A DNA stretch of 64,000 bases. It comes from JBGQOJ01 sp052119585 (GTDB lineage: Bacteria; Pseudomonadota; Alphaproteobacteria; Rhodobacterales; Rhodobacteraceae). The stretch lies in the NCBI RefSeq assembly GCF_052119585.1, contig NZ_JBGQOJ010000019.1, forward strand, positions 1-64,000. The letters are read 5' to 3'. A program made the position numbers and the translations under genes. Shown piece by piece: positions 51,644 through 60,691 of the stretch. The notes below the pieces were generated by a model. The model had not been told where the DNA came from. It did not search any database and was given only the letters and a program-made list of their open reading frames with translations. Position 1 is the stretch's first letter. Each line of letters opens with the position of its first letter.

Positions 51644-52231
51644 TCAGGTGCCCGCGTCGGTGCGCCCGCGCCTGTCGTTGCGGATATTGGCGTAGAGAAC
51701 ATGGGTGCGCCACCGTCCGTTGATCTGCAAATAGCTTTGCGCGACGCCCTCGTATTTGAAGCCGGATTTTTCCAGAACCCCGCGCGATGCGATGTTTTCG
51801 GGCAGACAGGCCGCCTCGATCCGGCTGAGGTCCATCGTGTGAAACGCGTAATGGGTCACCGCCTCGATGGCTTCGCGCATGAATCCCTGCCGCGCAAAAC
51901 CCGCACCGATCCAATAGCCCAGCGTTCCGGCCTGCGCGGGACCGCGGCGGATATTGTCAAGCGTGATCGCCCCCAGAACCGCATCGTCGCCCCGGCGCGT
52001 TACGAACAAAGGCATGGCGGACCCGTTGGAAATGGACCGCTGCGCCCAGTAAACGCGGTTGGTAAAGGCCTTGCGGCTTAGGTGATCTGCCGCCCAGCCC
52101 GGTTCCCATGGGATCAGGAAATCGGCGCTGTCACGACGGACATCTGCCCAGTCGCGATAGTCGGAATGCTGTGGCGGGCGCAGGCTAAGCCGGTCCGTTT
52201 CGATCCTGACCTTGCGCCGCCGCGTTAGCAT
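51644..52231 (-). CDS. GNAT N-acetyltransferase (RimJ/RimL type)
   Basis: 195 residues from ATG 52231, which overlaps the M16 peptidase stop (ATGA). R-I-E-T-D-R-L-S-L-R-P-P, W-I-G-A-G-F-A-R-Q-G-F-M-R-E-A, and N-I-A-S-R-G-V-L-E-K-S-G-F are the RimJ/RimL pattern. This family acetylates ribosomal protein N-termini or small amines. Last gene of the cox-thrC-peptidase run. Confidence 0.88.
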   Translation of the reverse strand: MLTRRRKVRIETDRLSLRPPQHSDYRDWADVRRDSADFLIPWEPGWAADHLSRKAFTNRVYWAQRSISNGSAMPLFVTRRGDDAVLGAITLDNIRRGPAQAGTLGYWIGAGFARQGFMREAIEAVTHYAFHTMDLSRIEAACLPENIASRGVLEKSGFKYEGVAQSYLQINGRWRTHVLYANIRNDRRGRTDAGT

Positions 52232-53490
52232 CAGGCAGCAAGCCGCCCGCGCAATTGTTCCAGTGTCGGGGCCTGATCGACAGGGCCATAAAGCGCAAGC
52301 GCCGCCGCCCCGCCCACCATCTGCCCCGCGAAATCCTTGACATCGCGGGTTGTGACGGCGTCGATCCGTTCGATGGTTTCGGCCAAATCGGGGACGCGCC
52401 CCCAGATGGCAATCATCCGCGCCAGACGCTCCGCCCGACTGGACGGGCTTTCCAGCCCCATCAGCAGACCGGCCTTCATCTGGGCGCGGGCGCGGGCGAC
52501 CTCGGCATCGGACATATCGTCGGCAGAGCGTTTCAGCTCGTCCATGGTCAGATCCGCCAACTCGCCGATCTGGTCGGCGCTGGTGCCCGCATAGATCGTC
52601 GTGCAGCCCGTGTCCTCGTAGGCACCGGCCTGGGCGAAGATCGTATAGCACAGGCCGCGCTTTTCGCGGACCTCCTGAAACAGACGCGACGACATGCCGC
52701 CGCCGAACGCGGTCGAGAAAATCTGGCTCGTGTAGATGCCGGTGTCGCGATAGCTTGGCCCCTCAAAGGCCAGTGCGAAATGCACCTGCTCCAGCGATTT
52801 GACCTCGCGGCGCTCTCCGGTTCGGAACTTGGCCGATGTGACCTGAAGGCTGGTCGAGGACGGCAGATGGCCGAACAGTTTTTCCGCCTCGCGCACCAGC
52901 GTGTCGTGATCCACGGCACCGGCGGCGGACAGGATCATCTGACCTGCGCCATAGCGTTCGCCCACAAAACCCGACAGATCCTGGCGGCTGAAGCTGCTGA
53001 CGCGCTCTGCCGGGCCCAGAATGGTGCGGCCGATCGGTTGCTCGGGGTAGGATACCTCTTGCAGCCAGTCAAAGATGATGTCGTCGGGCGTATCCAGCGC
53101 CTGACCGATTTCCTGCAAGATCACGCCACGCTCGACCTCGATCTCTTTCGGGTCGAACACGGGGTTCAGCACGATATCGGCGATGACATCCAGCGCCAGC
53201 GGCACATCGTTTTCCAACACGCGGGCATAATAGGCGGTCATCTCGCGGCTGGTGTAGGCGTTGATATAGCCGCCCACATCCTCGATCGCCTCGGCGATTT
53301 CCAGCGAGGTCCGCCGCGCCGTACCCTTGAACGCCATATGTTCCAGAAAATGGGCGATGCCATTCTGCTCGATGCGTTCATGGCGGCCACCCGCCTGCAC
53401 CCAGATACCGATAGAGGCGGATTGCAGGCCGGGCATATGTTCGGTCACAACGCGGAATCCGTTGGACAATGTGTGTAATTGCACGCTCAC
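52231..53490 (-). CDS. M16 family zinc peptidase (pitrilysin / MPP-like)
   Basis: 419 residues. The inverted zinc motif H-F-L-E-H is at residues 47-51, with a downstream Glu in I-E-V-E-R-G-V-I. The C-terminal M16_C domain shows R-E-K-R-G-L-C-Y-T. Single-chain alphaproteobacterial relative of the mitochondrial processing peptidase beta subunit. Its start overlaps the thrC stop by four bases. Confidence 0.93.
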   Translation of the reverse strand: MSVQLHTLSNGFRVVTEHMPGLQSASIGIWVQAGGRHERIEQNGIAHFLEHMAFKGTARRTSLEIAEAIEDVGGYINAYTSREMTAYYARVLENDVPLALDVIADIVLNPVFDPKEIEVERGVILQEIGQALDTPDDIIFDWLQEVSYPEQPIGRTILGPAERVSSFSRQDLSGFVGERYGAGQMILSAAGAVDHDTLVREAEKLFGHLPSSTSLQVTSAKFRTGERREVKSLEQVHFALAFEGPSYRDTGIYTSQIFSTAFGGGMSSRLFQEVREKRGLCYTIFAQAGAYEDTGCTTIYAGTSADQIGELADLTMDELKRSADDMSDAEVARARAQMKAGLLMGLESPSSRAERLARMIAIWGRVPDLAETIERIDAVTTRDVKDFAGQMVGGAAALALYGPVDQAPTLEQLRGRLAA

Positions 53491-54875
53491 GAGGCGATGC
53501 GCTCCTTGATCAGGGTTTCGAGTTCGCTCAGGTCGTTGCCGACCCGCGTCACACGTTCGGCACGCTCATATAAGTCCGCCATGCGCGATGGCAAGGGCGG
53601 GCGCTGTCCGCAGGCCGCCTCGACCGCGTCGGGAAACTTGGCGGGATGTGCTGTTGCCAGCGTAATCATCGGCACGGCACTTGTGCCGATGTCTTCGGCC
53701 ACCTTCACCCCTGTGGCTGTATGCGGGCAGAGGATTTCGCCGGTCTGCGCAAAGATGCGTGCGATCGTCGCCTTGGTGTCTTCCTCTGACGAGCGTCCGC
53801 TGGCAAATGTGTCTTGCAGCATTTCCAGCGCACCTTGTGACACGGTAAACCCGCCGGTTTTCAATTCCGACATCAGCTGTGCCACGGCAGATCCGTCCCG
53901 CCCGTAAGCGTCGAACAACGCGCGTTCAAAATTGGACGAGACCTGAATATCCATCGACGGGCTGATCGTGGGCGTCACACCTTCGGTCTTGTAGGCGCCC
54001 GTCGTCAGACAGCGATGCAGAATGTCGTTTCGGTTGGTCGCGACCACCAGCTTTTCAATCGGCAGGCCCATCTTTCTGGCAATGTAGCCCGCAAAGATGT
54101 CGCCGAAATTGCCGGTCGGCACAGTGAAACTGACGGGGCGCAGGGGGCTGCCCAGCGACACGGCGGACGAAAAGTAATACACGACCTGCGCCAGAACCCG
54201 CGCCCAGTTGATAGAGTTGACGCCGGCAAGGCGCACGCCGTCGCGGAATTCGAAATCGTTGAACATATCCTTCACACGGGCCTGACAATCGTCGAAATCC
54301 CCGTCCACGGCCAAGGCATGAACGTTCGCCTCCGACGGTGTGGTCATCTGGCGGCGCTGCACCTCTGACACGCGGCCATGCGGATACAGGATGAACACAT
54401 CCACCGCATCAAGACCGCGAAACGCCTCGATCGCGGCGCTGCCCGTATCGCCAGAGGTCGCACCCACAATCGTCACCCGCTCGCCAGAGCGGTTCAGCGC
54501 AAACTGGAACATCTGGCCTATCAGCTGCATCGCGAAGTCTTTGAACGCCAGCGTCGGACCGTGGAACAGTTCCAGCAGGAAATGGTTCGGGCCAAGCTGC
54601 ACCAAAGGCGCGCGGGCGACGTGGCCGAAACCGGCATAGGTGCGCGCCAGAATGCCGGTAAATTCGGCGTCGGTGAACGTGTCGCCGATGAACGGCTTCA
54701 TCACGCGGAACGCGATCTGCTCGTAGGTCATCCCAGCCATCTCTGCGATCTCTGACCGCGACAGCGTGGGAATGGTTTCCGGCACATAAAGCCCGCCGTC
54801 GCGGGCAAGCCCCGTCAGCATCGCCTGTTCGAATGTCAAAACCGGCGCCGTGCCCCGTGTCGAGATATACCGCAT
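53487..54875 (-). CDS. thrC: threonine synthase
   Basis: 462 residues from ATG 54875 (M-R-Y-I-S-T-R-G), with AGGA before it; the open frame continues upstream without a family-like start. The PLP Lys is in L-A-F-K-D-F-A-M-Q, and G-A-T-S-G-D-T-G-S is the phosphate-binding loop. Makes threonine from O-phosphohomoserine. It lies between surf1 and the M16 peptidase, its usual position in Rhodobacterales. Confidence 0.95.
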   Translation of the reverse strand: MRYISTRGTAPVLTFEQAMLTGLARDGGLYVPETIPTLSRSEIAEMAGMTYEQIAFRVMKPFIGDTFTDAEFTGILARTYAGFGHVARAPLVQLGPNHFLLELFHGPTLAFKDFAMQLIGQMFQFALNRSGERVTIVGATSGDTGSAAIEAFRGLDAVDVFILYPHGRVSEVQRRQMTTPSEANVHALAVDGDFDDCQARVKDMFNDFEFRDGVRLAGVNSINWARVLAQVVYYFSSAVSLGSPLRPVSFTVPTGNFGDIFAGYIARKMGLPIEKLVVATNRNDILHRCLTTGAYKTEGVTPTISPSMDIQVSSNFERALFDAYGRDGSAVAQLMSELKTGGFTVSQGALEMLQDTFASGRSSEEDTKATIARIFAQTGEILCPHTATGVKVAEDIGTSAVPMITLATAHPAKFPDAVEAACGQRPPLPSRMADLYERAERVTRVGNDLSELETLIKERIAS

Positions 54876-54886
54876 GAATCCTGCCC

Positions 54887-55567
54887 TTAAACCGCTTGCC
54901 GCCTGATACGCCACAGAAGGAACCCTGTCATCCCCAACCAGACCACCGCCAAGGAATACCATGTGATTGCGTAGTTCAAGTGGTCGTTAGGAATACCCGC
55001 GCCATCAATCGGCAGCGGTGTAATCACGCCACCATCCGGCCCCTGACGCGCCACGATCAGCACCGGCTCCGTATCCAGCGCCGCAGCCATCGCGGGCAGA
55101 TCACGGGCGAACCAGATGTTTTTGCCAAGGTCGGGCGCAGGGGTATAGCCGTCCACCTCGACCGGCCACAACAGGTTGCCGGTAAAGGTCACCGGACCGG
55201 TTGGCAGCGCTGGCAATTGGTCCTCGACCAGCATGAACCCGCGATCCACCAGAATGCGGCGGTCACCGACCGTCAGCGGCGATATAATGCGGTAGCCCGC
55301 CCCGATCTGCTTCTGGCTGACCAGAACGCGGATGTAGGCGGGATCAAGAACGCCTGTCACGGCGACCGGCAGATACTGATCTGCCGTTGCATCCGGCGCG
55401 TCGGGCAAGGCGACAGGGGCCGCCACCATCCGCGCGTCGATCTCTGCCAGAAGGCTTTGCTTCCACGCCAGGCGCTGCATCTGCCATGTGCCCAGCCAGA
55501 CCAGAATGGCCGCGCCAATCAGCCCGAACAGCAGGGGAACAATCATACGCGTGGTCATTTGCGGCAC
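54887..55567 (-). CDS. SURF1 family cytochrome oxidase assembly protein
   Basis: 226 residues, with membrane helices at the two ends (about 8-26 and 198-218), as in SURF1. G-T-W-Q-M-Q-R-L-A-W-K, V-D-R-G-F-M and Y-A-I-T-W-Y-S-L are family marks. Helps insert heme a into subunit I. ATG 55558 is an alternative start. Placed after subunit III and before thrC. Confidence 0.92.
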   Translation of the reverse strand: MPQMTTRMIVPLLFGLIGAAILVWLGTWQMQRLAWKQSLLAEIDARMVAAPVALPDAPDATADQYLPVAVTGVLDPAYIRVLVSQKQIGAGYRIISPLTVGDRRILVDRGFMLVEDQLPALPTGPVTFTGNLLWPVEVDGYTPAPDLGKNIWFARDLPAMAAALDTEPVLIVARQGPDGGVITPLPIDGAGIPNDHLNYAITWYSLAVVWLGMTGFLLWRIRRQAV

Positions 55568-55652
55568 CTTTCAAATGGAAAAGCGCGCGCCCTCGGGCCC
55601 GCGCTTTGTGTTTTATTTGGGCATCTGCCGGTCTGGCATATGCGCCCCGGTA

Positions 55653-56453
55653 TCAGGCGCCCCAGATGTAGACGGCCCCGAACAGGAACAACCAGACAAC
55701 ATCCACAAAATGCCAGTACCAGGCCGCAGCCTCGAAGCCGACGTGGCGTTCTGGCGTAAAGTGCCCTTTCAACGCACGCATCAGGCACACGAACAAGAAG
55801 ATCGTGCCGATGATGACGTGGAACCCGTGAAAGCCGGTCGCCATGAAGAAGTTCGCGCCATAGATGTTGCCCGAGAACCCGAAGGTCGCGTGGCTGTATT
55901 CGTAGGCTTGGAACACCGTGAACACCGCACCCAGAACAATCGACAGAATCAGGCCGTTCACCAGATCCTTGCGGTTGTTTTCGTGGACCAGCGCGTGGTG
56001 CGCCCAAGTGGCCGCCGCGCCAGAGCATAGCAGGATCAGCGTGTTTATCAGCGGCAGGTGGAACGGGTCGAAGGTTTCGATCCCTGCTGGCGGCCAAACA
56101 CCATCAACCGCAGGAGAGTTCGGGCCCATCGGATACATGGCGTGCTTGAAAAAACTCCAGAACCATGCCGAAAAGAACATCACTTCGGACATGATGAAGA
56201 AGATGAAGCCATAGCGCAGACCGATGCGGACAACCGGTGTGTGGTCGCCCTGCTCGCCTTCGGTGACCATTTCCGACCACCAGCCGAACATGACGTAGGC
56301 CACCATGGCAAAGCCGATCAGCAAGACCCAAGGGCCGCTGTCGTGAAAGAACAACACCGCGCCGAACAGCATGATGAAGCCCCCCAGCGCACCCAGAAGC
56401 GGCCAGAGTGAGGGAGTTAGAATGTGGTAGTCGTGGTTTTTTTCATGCGCCAT
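55653..56453 (-). CDS. ctaE: cytochrome c oxidase subunit III
   Basis: 266 residues with seven expected membrane segments. Seen: H-D-Y-H-I-L-T-P-S-L-W-P, E-V-M-F-F-S-A-W-F-W, G-F-H-G-F-H-V-I-I-G, and W-Y-W-H-F-V-D-V-V-W at the end, all typical of CoxC/CtaE of aa3-type oxidase. Complex IV structural subunit; subunit I is not in this window. Confidence 0.95.
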   Translation of the reverse strand: MAHEKNHDYHILTPSLWPLLGALGGFIMLFGAVLFFHDSGPWVLLIGFAMVAYVMFGWWSEMVTEGEQGDHTPVVRIGLRYGFIFFIMSEVMFFSAWFWSFFKHAMYPMGPNSPAVDGVWPPAGIETFDPFHLPLINTLILLCSGAAATWAHHALVHENNRKDLVNGLILSIVLGAVFTVFQAYEYSHATFGFSGNIYGANFFMATGFHGFHVIIGTIFLFVCLMRALKGHFTPERHVGFEAAAWYWHFVDVVWLFLFGAVYIWGA

Positions 56454-56473
56454 GTGCGATCCCCTGTTGGGAC

Positions 56474-57046
56474 TTAGTTAACGGGTGCCAAAGGAACAGA
56501 CAAGGAGGCCTGTTCGACGGGCAATTCGGTTTCGTGGAACGTGTACGACAGAGTGATCTCTTTGACAAACTTTGCATCGCGATCAGTTACGATTTCCGGG
56601 TCCACATAGAAAGTGACGGGCATTTGCACCCGCTCACCGGGTTGAAGCACCTGCATGTTAAAGCAGAAGCAGTCAATCTTTGTAAAATAATAGCCCGCGC
56701 TGAACGGCGCGACATTATAGCTGGCCGTGCCTGCGATGGCATGGTCGGTCGGGTTATAGGCCTCATAGAACGCAAGGCCGGTCTCGCCGATCCGCAGTTC
56801 CATGCTCGGCTGAACCGGCTTGAACTCCCATTTCATATCCCTGTCGATATTCGCATCGAAGCGGATCTTGACGGTGCGGTCCAGAATCACGTCCGACCCG
56901 GTCGAGGCGGTATTGGTAAAGCCGCCAAATCCGGTGACGCTGCAAAACCAGTTGTAGAACGGCACCGATGCCCAGGCCAGCGCGCCCATCAGTACGACAA
57001 CCGACACCGCCTGTGCCGCCGTTTTGTTCTTCGGGTCCATTGCCAT
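56474..57046 (-). CDS. ctaG: CtaG/Cox11 copper chaperone
   Basis: 190 residues, one N-terminal membrane helix (about 13-30) and a periplasmic domain. The copper motif I-D-C-F-C-F is intact (C-x-C); P-V-T-F-Y-V-D-P-E is also diagnostic. Delivers copper to the CuB centre of subunit I. Its ATG overlaps the stop of the small upstream gene (TGATG). Confidence 0.95.
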   Translation of the reverse strand: MAMDPKNKTAAQAVSVVVLMGALAWASVPFYNWFCSVTGFGGFTNTASTGSDVILDRTVKIRFDANIDRDMKWEFKPVQPSMELRIGETGLAFYEAYNPTDHAIAGTASYNVAPFSAGYYFTKIDCFCFNMQVLQPGERVQMPVTFYVDPEIVTDRDAKFVKEITLSYTFHETELPVEQASLSVPLAPVN

Positions 57047-57216
57047 CAGTTCGTTACCCCCGTCGCCTCGCGCGCGGCCTCTGTCACGTTGGTGTTCGTG
57101 ACCTTGACCACGGTCAGCCCGAAAACGATCGCTACAAAGCCGGCAAGCACCAGACCAAGGCCCAGATTTCGGCTGAACCGACGGGTGTGCAATTCGTGTT
57201 CTTTACCCAGTGCCAT
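57046..57216 (-). CDS. small membrane protein of the cox operon
   Basis: 56 residues, too short for many gene callers. M-A-L-G-K-E-H-E-L-H then a Leu/Val-rich membrane helix (about 18-37) and a short tail ending T-G-V-T-N. It fits exactly between ctaB and ctaG with overlaps on both sides (TAATG and TGATG), so it is translated as part of the operon. Similar small proteins occur at this position in other alphaproteobacterial cox loci; function not known. Confidence 0.8.
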   Translation of the reverse strand: MALGKEHELHTRRFSRNLGLGLVLAGFVAIVFGLTVVKVTNTNVTEAAREATGVTN

Positions 57217-58160
57217 TAGAAAATTCCCGAACCGGAGCTGCGCAAAGCCGCATCCGCCAAAAGCGCACCGAAGTGCAAAAAGAGATACAGAAGCGAAAAG
57301 CGGAAGAACGCCTTTTCGACCTTGTAATCGTCGGCATCGGCTGCAGCGTCGTTCCGGCGCCAGATCTGCACGGCCCCCTTCAGGAACCACAGGTTCAGCG
57401 CGACAGCCGTGACCAGATAGACCGGCCCACCGATCGAGGTGAATGCGGTGCCGATGGCAATCGGCGCCAGCAGCACGGTATAGGCCAGAATGTGGTTCCG
57501 CGTCACCTTGCGCCCGTGGGTCACGTTCAGCATCGGCACACCGGCATCGGAATAATCCGATTTCATGAACAGGGCCAACGCCCAGAAATGCGGCGGCGTC
57601 CACATGAAAATCACCATGAACATCAGAACCGCTTCAACCGATACGCCACCCGTGGCCACAGCCCAGCCGATCATCGGCGGAAAGGCACCCGCCGCGCCGC
57701 CGATCACGATGTTCTGCGGGGTCAGGCGCTTTAGCCAGATCGTATAGACGACGGCGTAAAAGAAAATCGTAAAGGCCAGCAGGCCCGCCGCGACAATATT
57801 CGAGGCAAGCCCCAGCATGACGACCGAAAAACCGGCCAGCGCCATACCGACGCCCAGCGCCTCGCGGGCCTCGACCTTGCCCGAGGGCACGGGCCGCGAT
57901 TTGGTCCGGCGCATCAGCGCGTCGATATCGGCATCCCACCACATGTTCAGCGCGCCAGAGGCACCGCCACCCACCGCGATAAACAGGATCGACGCGAAAC
58001 CAACCATCGGGTGCACGGGAACGGGGGCGACCAGAAGACCGACCAAAGCGGTAAACACCACCAGCGACATCACGCGCGGCTTCAACAGCGCAAAGTAATC
58101 GCCGAATCCGGCCTCGCCGGTGTCCACGCCTGTTTGGGTATAGATGCTGGTGTCGGTCAT
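57216..58160 (-). CDS. ctaB: heme o synthase (protoheme IX farnesyltransferase)
   Basis: 314 residues, a UbiA-type prenyltransferase with about nine membrane segments. The first Asp-rich motif is in N-M-W-W-D-A-D-I-D and is followed by R-T-K-S-R-P-V-P; the second lies near S-D-Y-S-D-A-G-V-P. Adds a farnesyl group to heme b, the step before heme a. Located between subunit II and ctaG, as in related genomes. Confidence 0.95.
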   Translation of the reverse strand: MTDTSIYTQTGVDTGEAGFGDYFALLKPRVMSLVVFTALVGLLVAPVPVHPMVGFASILFIAVGGGASGALNMWWDADIDALMRRTKSRPVPSGKVEAREALGVGMALAGFSVVMLGLASNIVAAGLLAFTIFFYAVVYTIWLKRLTPQNIVIGGAAGAFPPMIGWAVATGGVSVEAVLMFMVIFMWTPPHFWALALFMKSDYSDAGVPMLNVTHGRKVTRNHILAYTVLLAPIAIGTAFTSIGGPVYLVTAVALNLWFLKGAVQIWRRNDAAADADDYKVEKAFFRFSLLYLFLHFGALLADAALRSSGSGIF

Positions 58161-58213
58161 TGGTGGCCCTCTGGTAAAGCGGGCCGCGGGGATACGCGGC
58201 CCTGCCTTCTAGA

Positions 58214-59083
58214 TCAGTTGTTCGATGCGACGGTCAGCGGCGCGGGCGTGCCCGCATATTCCGCAATCGCGCCTTGCAGCCATGCGTCATAAGCTTCCTG
58301 GCTGACGACCTTGACGGTGATCGGCATATAGGCGTGGTCCTTGCCGCACAGCGCGGAGCACTGGCCAAAGTATACGCCTTCTTTTTCAGGACGGAACCAC
58401 AGTTCCGACAGGCGGCCCGGAACGGCGGACAGCTGCACGCCGAAGGCTGGCATGAACCATCCGTGGATCACATCGGACCCCGTGGTGGTCACGATGACGG
58501 TCTTGTTCACAGGCAGAACAAGCGCTGTATCGGTGGCCAGCAGATATTCGTCGTCGGCATAGCCGTTCGCGGCCAGCTCTTCGCGGGGCAGAAGGAAGCT
58601 GTCAAAGCCGAACTGGCTGTCGACATACTCGTAGCTCCAGTACCACTGGTTGCCAGTCACCTTGATATGGATGTCCCCTTCGGGGATTTCCTGCTGCTTG
58701 AACAGGATAGGCAACGAGAACGCGCCGATAAACACCAGAATGACAACAGGAACGATGGTCCATGCCACTTCAAGCGGAGAATTGTGGGTGAACGTCGCAG
58801 GCTTCGGGTTGGTTTTGCTGTTATACCGCACGGCGATATAGGCCAGCAGTAGGCAGACGAGAACCACGATCGCGATGATAATCACGTTGATGAACCCGTC
58901 CAGCCACTGCAACTCGCGCGCTGTTTCAGTTACGGCCAGCTGAAAGCCGGTGCCGCCAGGCTGGGGCTTGCCGATTGTTTCCAGCCCCCGAAGGCTGTCC
59001 TGCGCAATTGCTGCACCGGCAAAGACTGTGGCTGTCGCTGCGGCCCAGAGGCCCGAAATCTTGGTCAAAAGTCGCATGTTCAT
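58214..59083 (-). CDS. ctaC: cytochrome c oxidase subunit II
   Basis: 289 residues. Signal peptide at the start, then two membrane segments (about 60-85 and 105-130). The periplasmic CuA domain contains W-Y-W-S-Y-E-Y and, near the end, C-S-A-L-C-G-K-D-H-A-Y-M-P. The CuA ligands Cys 242, Cys 246, His 250 and Met 253 are kept. The residue between the cysteines, Ala 244, is a Glu in the well-studied oxidases (GCG codon, one base from GAG). It begins the minus-strand cox locus, divergent from tldD. Confidence 0.95.
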   Translation of the reverse strand: MNMRLLTKISGLWAAATATVFAGAAIAQDSLRGLETIGKPQPGGTGFQLAVTETARELQWLDGFINVIIIAIVVLVCLLLAYIAVRYNSKTNPKPATFTHNSPLEVAWTIVPVVILVFIGAFSLPILFKQQEIPEGDIHIKVTGNQWYWSYEYVDSQFGFDSFLLPREELAANGYADDEYLLATDTALVLPVNKTVIVTTTGSDVIHGWFMPAFGVQLSAVPGRLSELWFRPEKEGVYFGQCSALCGKDHAYMPITVKVVSQEAYDAWLQGAIAEYAGTPAPLTVASNN

Positions 59084-59258
59084 TTCCTGTTCGCATACTG
59101 GCGGCGGCTACCGCCCACGAGGGCCCCATCCGGTGTCGGACGGAATCCCATTGTGTCCCGCGCGTTTGAAACCATATTACAGGTGTCGGAACAAGCAGTT
59201 CATGCGCGGCATTCAGCCGCTTGTGCCATATTGGGCCGAAAAACCGGAGTTTTTTTAG
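59084..59258. promoter_or_regulatory. divergent promoter region of ctaC and tldD
   Basis: 175 nt between the two start codons. No convincing operator or consensus promoter was found by eye. It must carry the start signals for both the cox locus and the tldD unit. Confidence 0.4.
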
Positions 59259-60680
59259 ATGCCAGCAGATCGCTTTCGCCCGTTTGACACCGACCTTGAC
59301 CAGGACCGCGCCCTTTCACTGCTTCGTGAAGCCACGCATGGCGCCGATGACGGAGAGCTTTTTCTGGAGCGGCGCCGCTCCGAAGGGCTGGTCTTCGACG
59401 ACGGCCGGGTCAAAACGGCAAGCTATGACGCATCCGAAGGCTTCGGGCTGCGCGCCGTCCGAGGAGAGACCGCCGGATACGCCCATTCCAGCACCCTGAC
59501 GGAATCCGCGCTGAAACGTGCCGTGGAAACCGCGCGGCTTGCCGTGGGTGCGGGCGGCGGCACCATCGCCTCTGCCCCGCAGGCGACCAACCAAAGACTT
59601 TACACCGACAACGACCCGATGGACGACGCGGTGTTTTCCGTGAAAATCGACACGCTGCGCGAGATCGACGCATACGCCCGCGCGCTCGATCCGCGGGTCA
59701 TTCAGGTCTCGGCGACTCTGGCCGCATCCATTCAGGAGGTCGCGATCCTGCGGCCCGAGGGGCATCTGGTCACCGACACCCGCCCTATGACGCGTCTGAA
59801 CATCAGCGTGATCGTCGAGGCCAACGGTCGCCGCGAAAGCGGGTCGATGGGCGGCGGCGGGCGCACCGGCCTGACGGGTCTGATCGACAGCGCCCACTGG
59901 CAGGCCACCGCAAAAGAGGCGCTGCGCATCGCGCTGGTGAACCTTGACGCCATCCCCGCCCCTGCGGGCATGATGGATGTGGTGCTTGGCGCGGGCTGGC
60001 CCGGTATTTTGCTGCACGAGGCCGTGGGCCATGGCCTTGAAGGCGATTTCAACCGCAAGAATACAAGCGCGTTCTCTGGCCTGATCGGCAAACAGGTCGC
60101 CGCCAAGGGTGTGACCATTCTGGACGACGGCACGATTCCCGACCGCCGCGGGTCTATCACCGTCGACGACGAAGGCACGCCAAGCGCGCGCAATGTGCTG
60201 ATCGAGGACGGCATCCTGGTCGGCTACATGCAGGACCGCCAGAATGCCCGCCTGATGGGGGTCGCTGCCACCGGAAACGGGCGGCGCGAAAGCTATGCTC
60301 ATGCGCCGATGCCGCGCATGACCAACACCTATATGCTGGGCGGCGACGCGAACCCGGCCGACATCATCGCGGACCTGAAAGACGGGATCTATGCCGTAGG
60401 CTTTGGCGGCGGTCAGGTGGATATCACCAACGGCAAGTTCGTGTTCAGCTGCACCGAGGCCTACCTTGTAAAGAACGGCAAGATCGGCGCGCCGGTCAAA
60501 GGTGCCACGCTGATCGGTGACGGCCCCGCCGCGATGAAACAGATCCGCGCCATCGGCAACGACATGGCGCTGGACCCCGGCATCGGCAATTGCGGCAAGG
60601 CGGGCCAATGGGTGCCCGTGGGCGTGGGCCAGCCCACATTGCTGATCGGCGGGCTGACCGTCGGCGGTTCGGCCACGTAA
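59259..60680 (+). CDS. tldD: TldD metalloprotease
   Basis: 473 residues. The zinc motif H-E-A-V-G-H-G-L-E-G-D is intact. Forms a heterodimer with PmbA/TldE, known for maturation of peptides and degradation of unfolded peptides; the partner gene is not in this window. Its start is divergent from ctaC. The oxygenase gene begins 11 nt later. Confidence 0.95.
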   Translation: MPADRFRPFDTDLDQDRALSLLREATHGADDGELFLERRRSEGLVFDDGRVKTASYDASEGFGLRAVRGETAGYAHSSTLTESALKRAVETARLAVGAGGGTIASAPQATNQRLYTDNDPMDDAVFSVKIDTLREIDAYARALDPRVIQVSATLAASIQEVAILRPEGHLVTDTRPMTRLNISVIVEANGRRESGSMGGGGRTGLTGLIDSAHWQATAKEALRIALVNLDAIPAPAGMMDVVLGAGWPGILLHEAVGHGLEGDFNRKNTSAFSGLIGKQVAAKGVTILDDGTIPDRRGSITVDDEGTPSARNVLIEDGILVGYMQDRQNARLMGVAATGNGRRESYAHAPMPRMTNTYMLGGDANPADIIADLKDGIYAVGFGGGQVDITNGKFVFSCTEAYLVKNGKIGAPVKGATLIGDGPAAMKQIRAIGNDMALDPGIGNCGKAGQWVPVGVGQPTLLIGGLTVGGSAT

Positions 60681-60691
60681 GGACGGTTTCG

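Noticed and set aside
52255..53478. 407-codon plus-strand frame opposite the M16 peptidase
   Set aside because: Antisense shadow; the peptidase has an intact zinc motif and operon overlaps on both sides.
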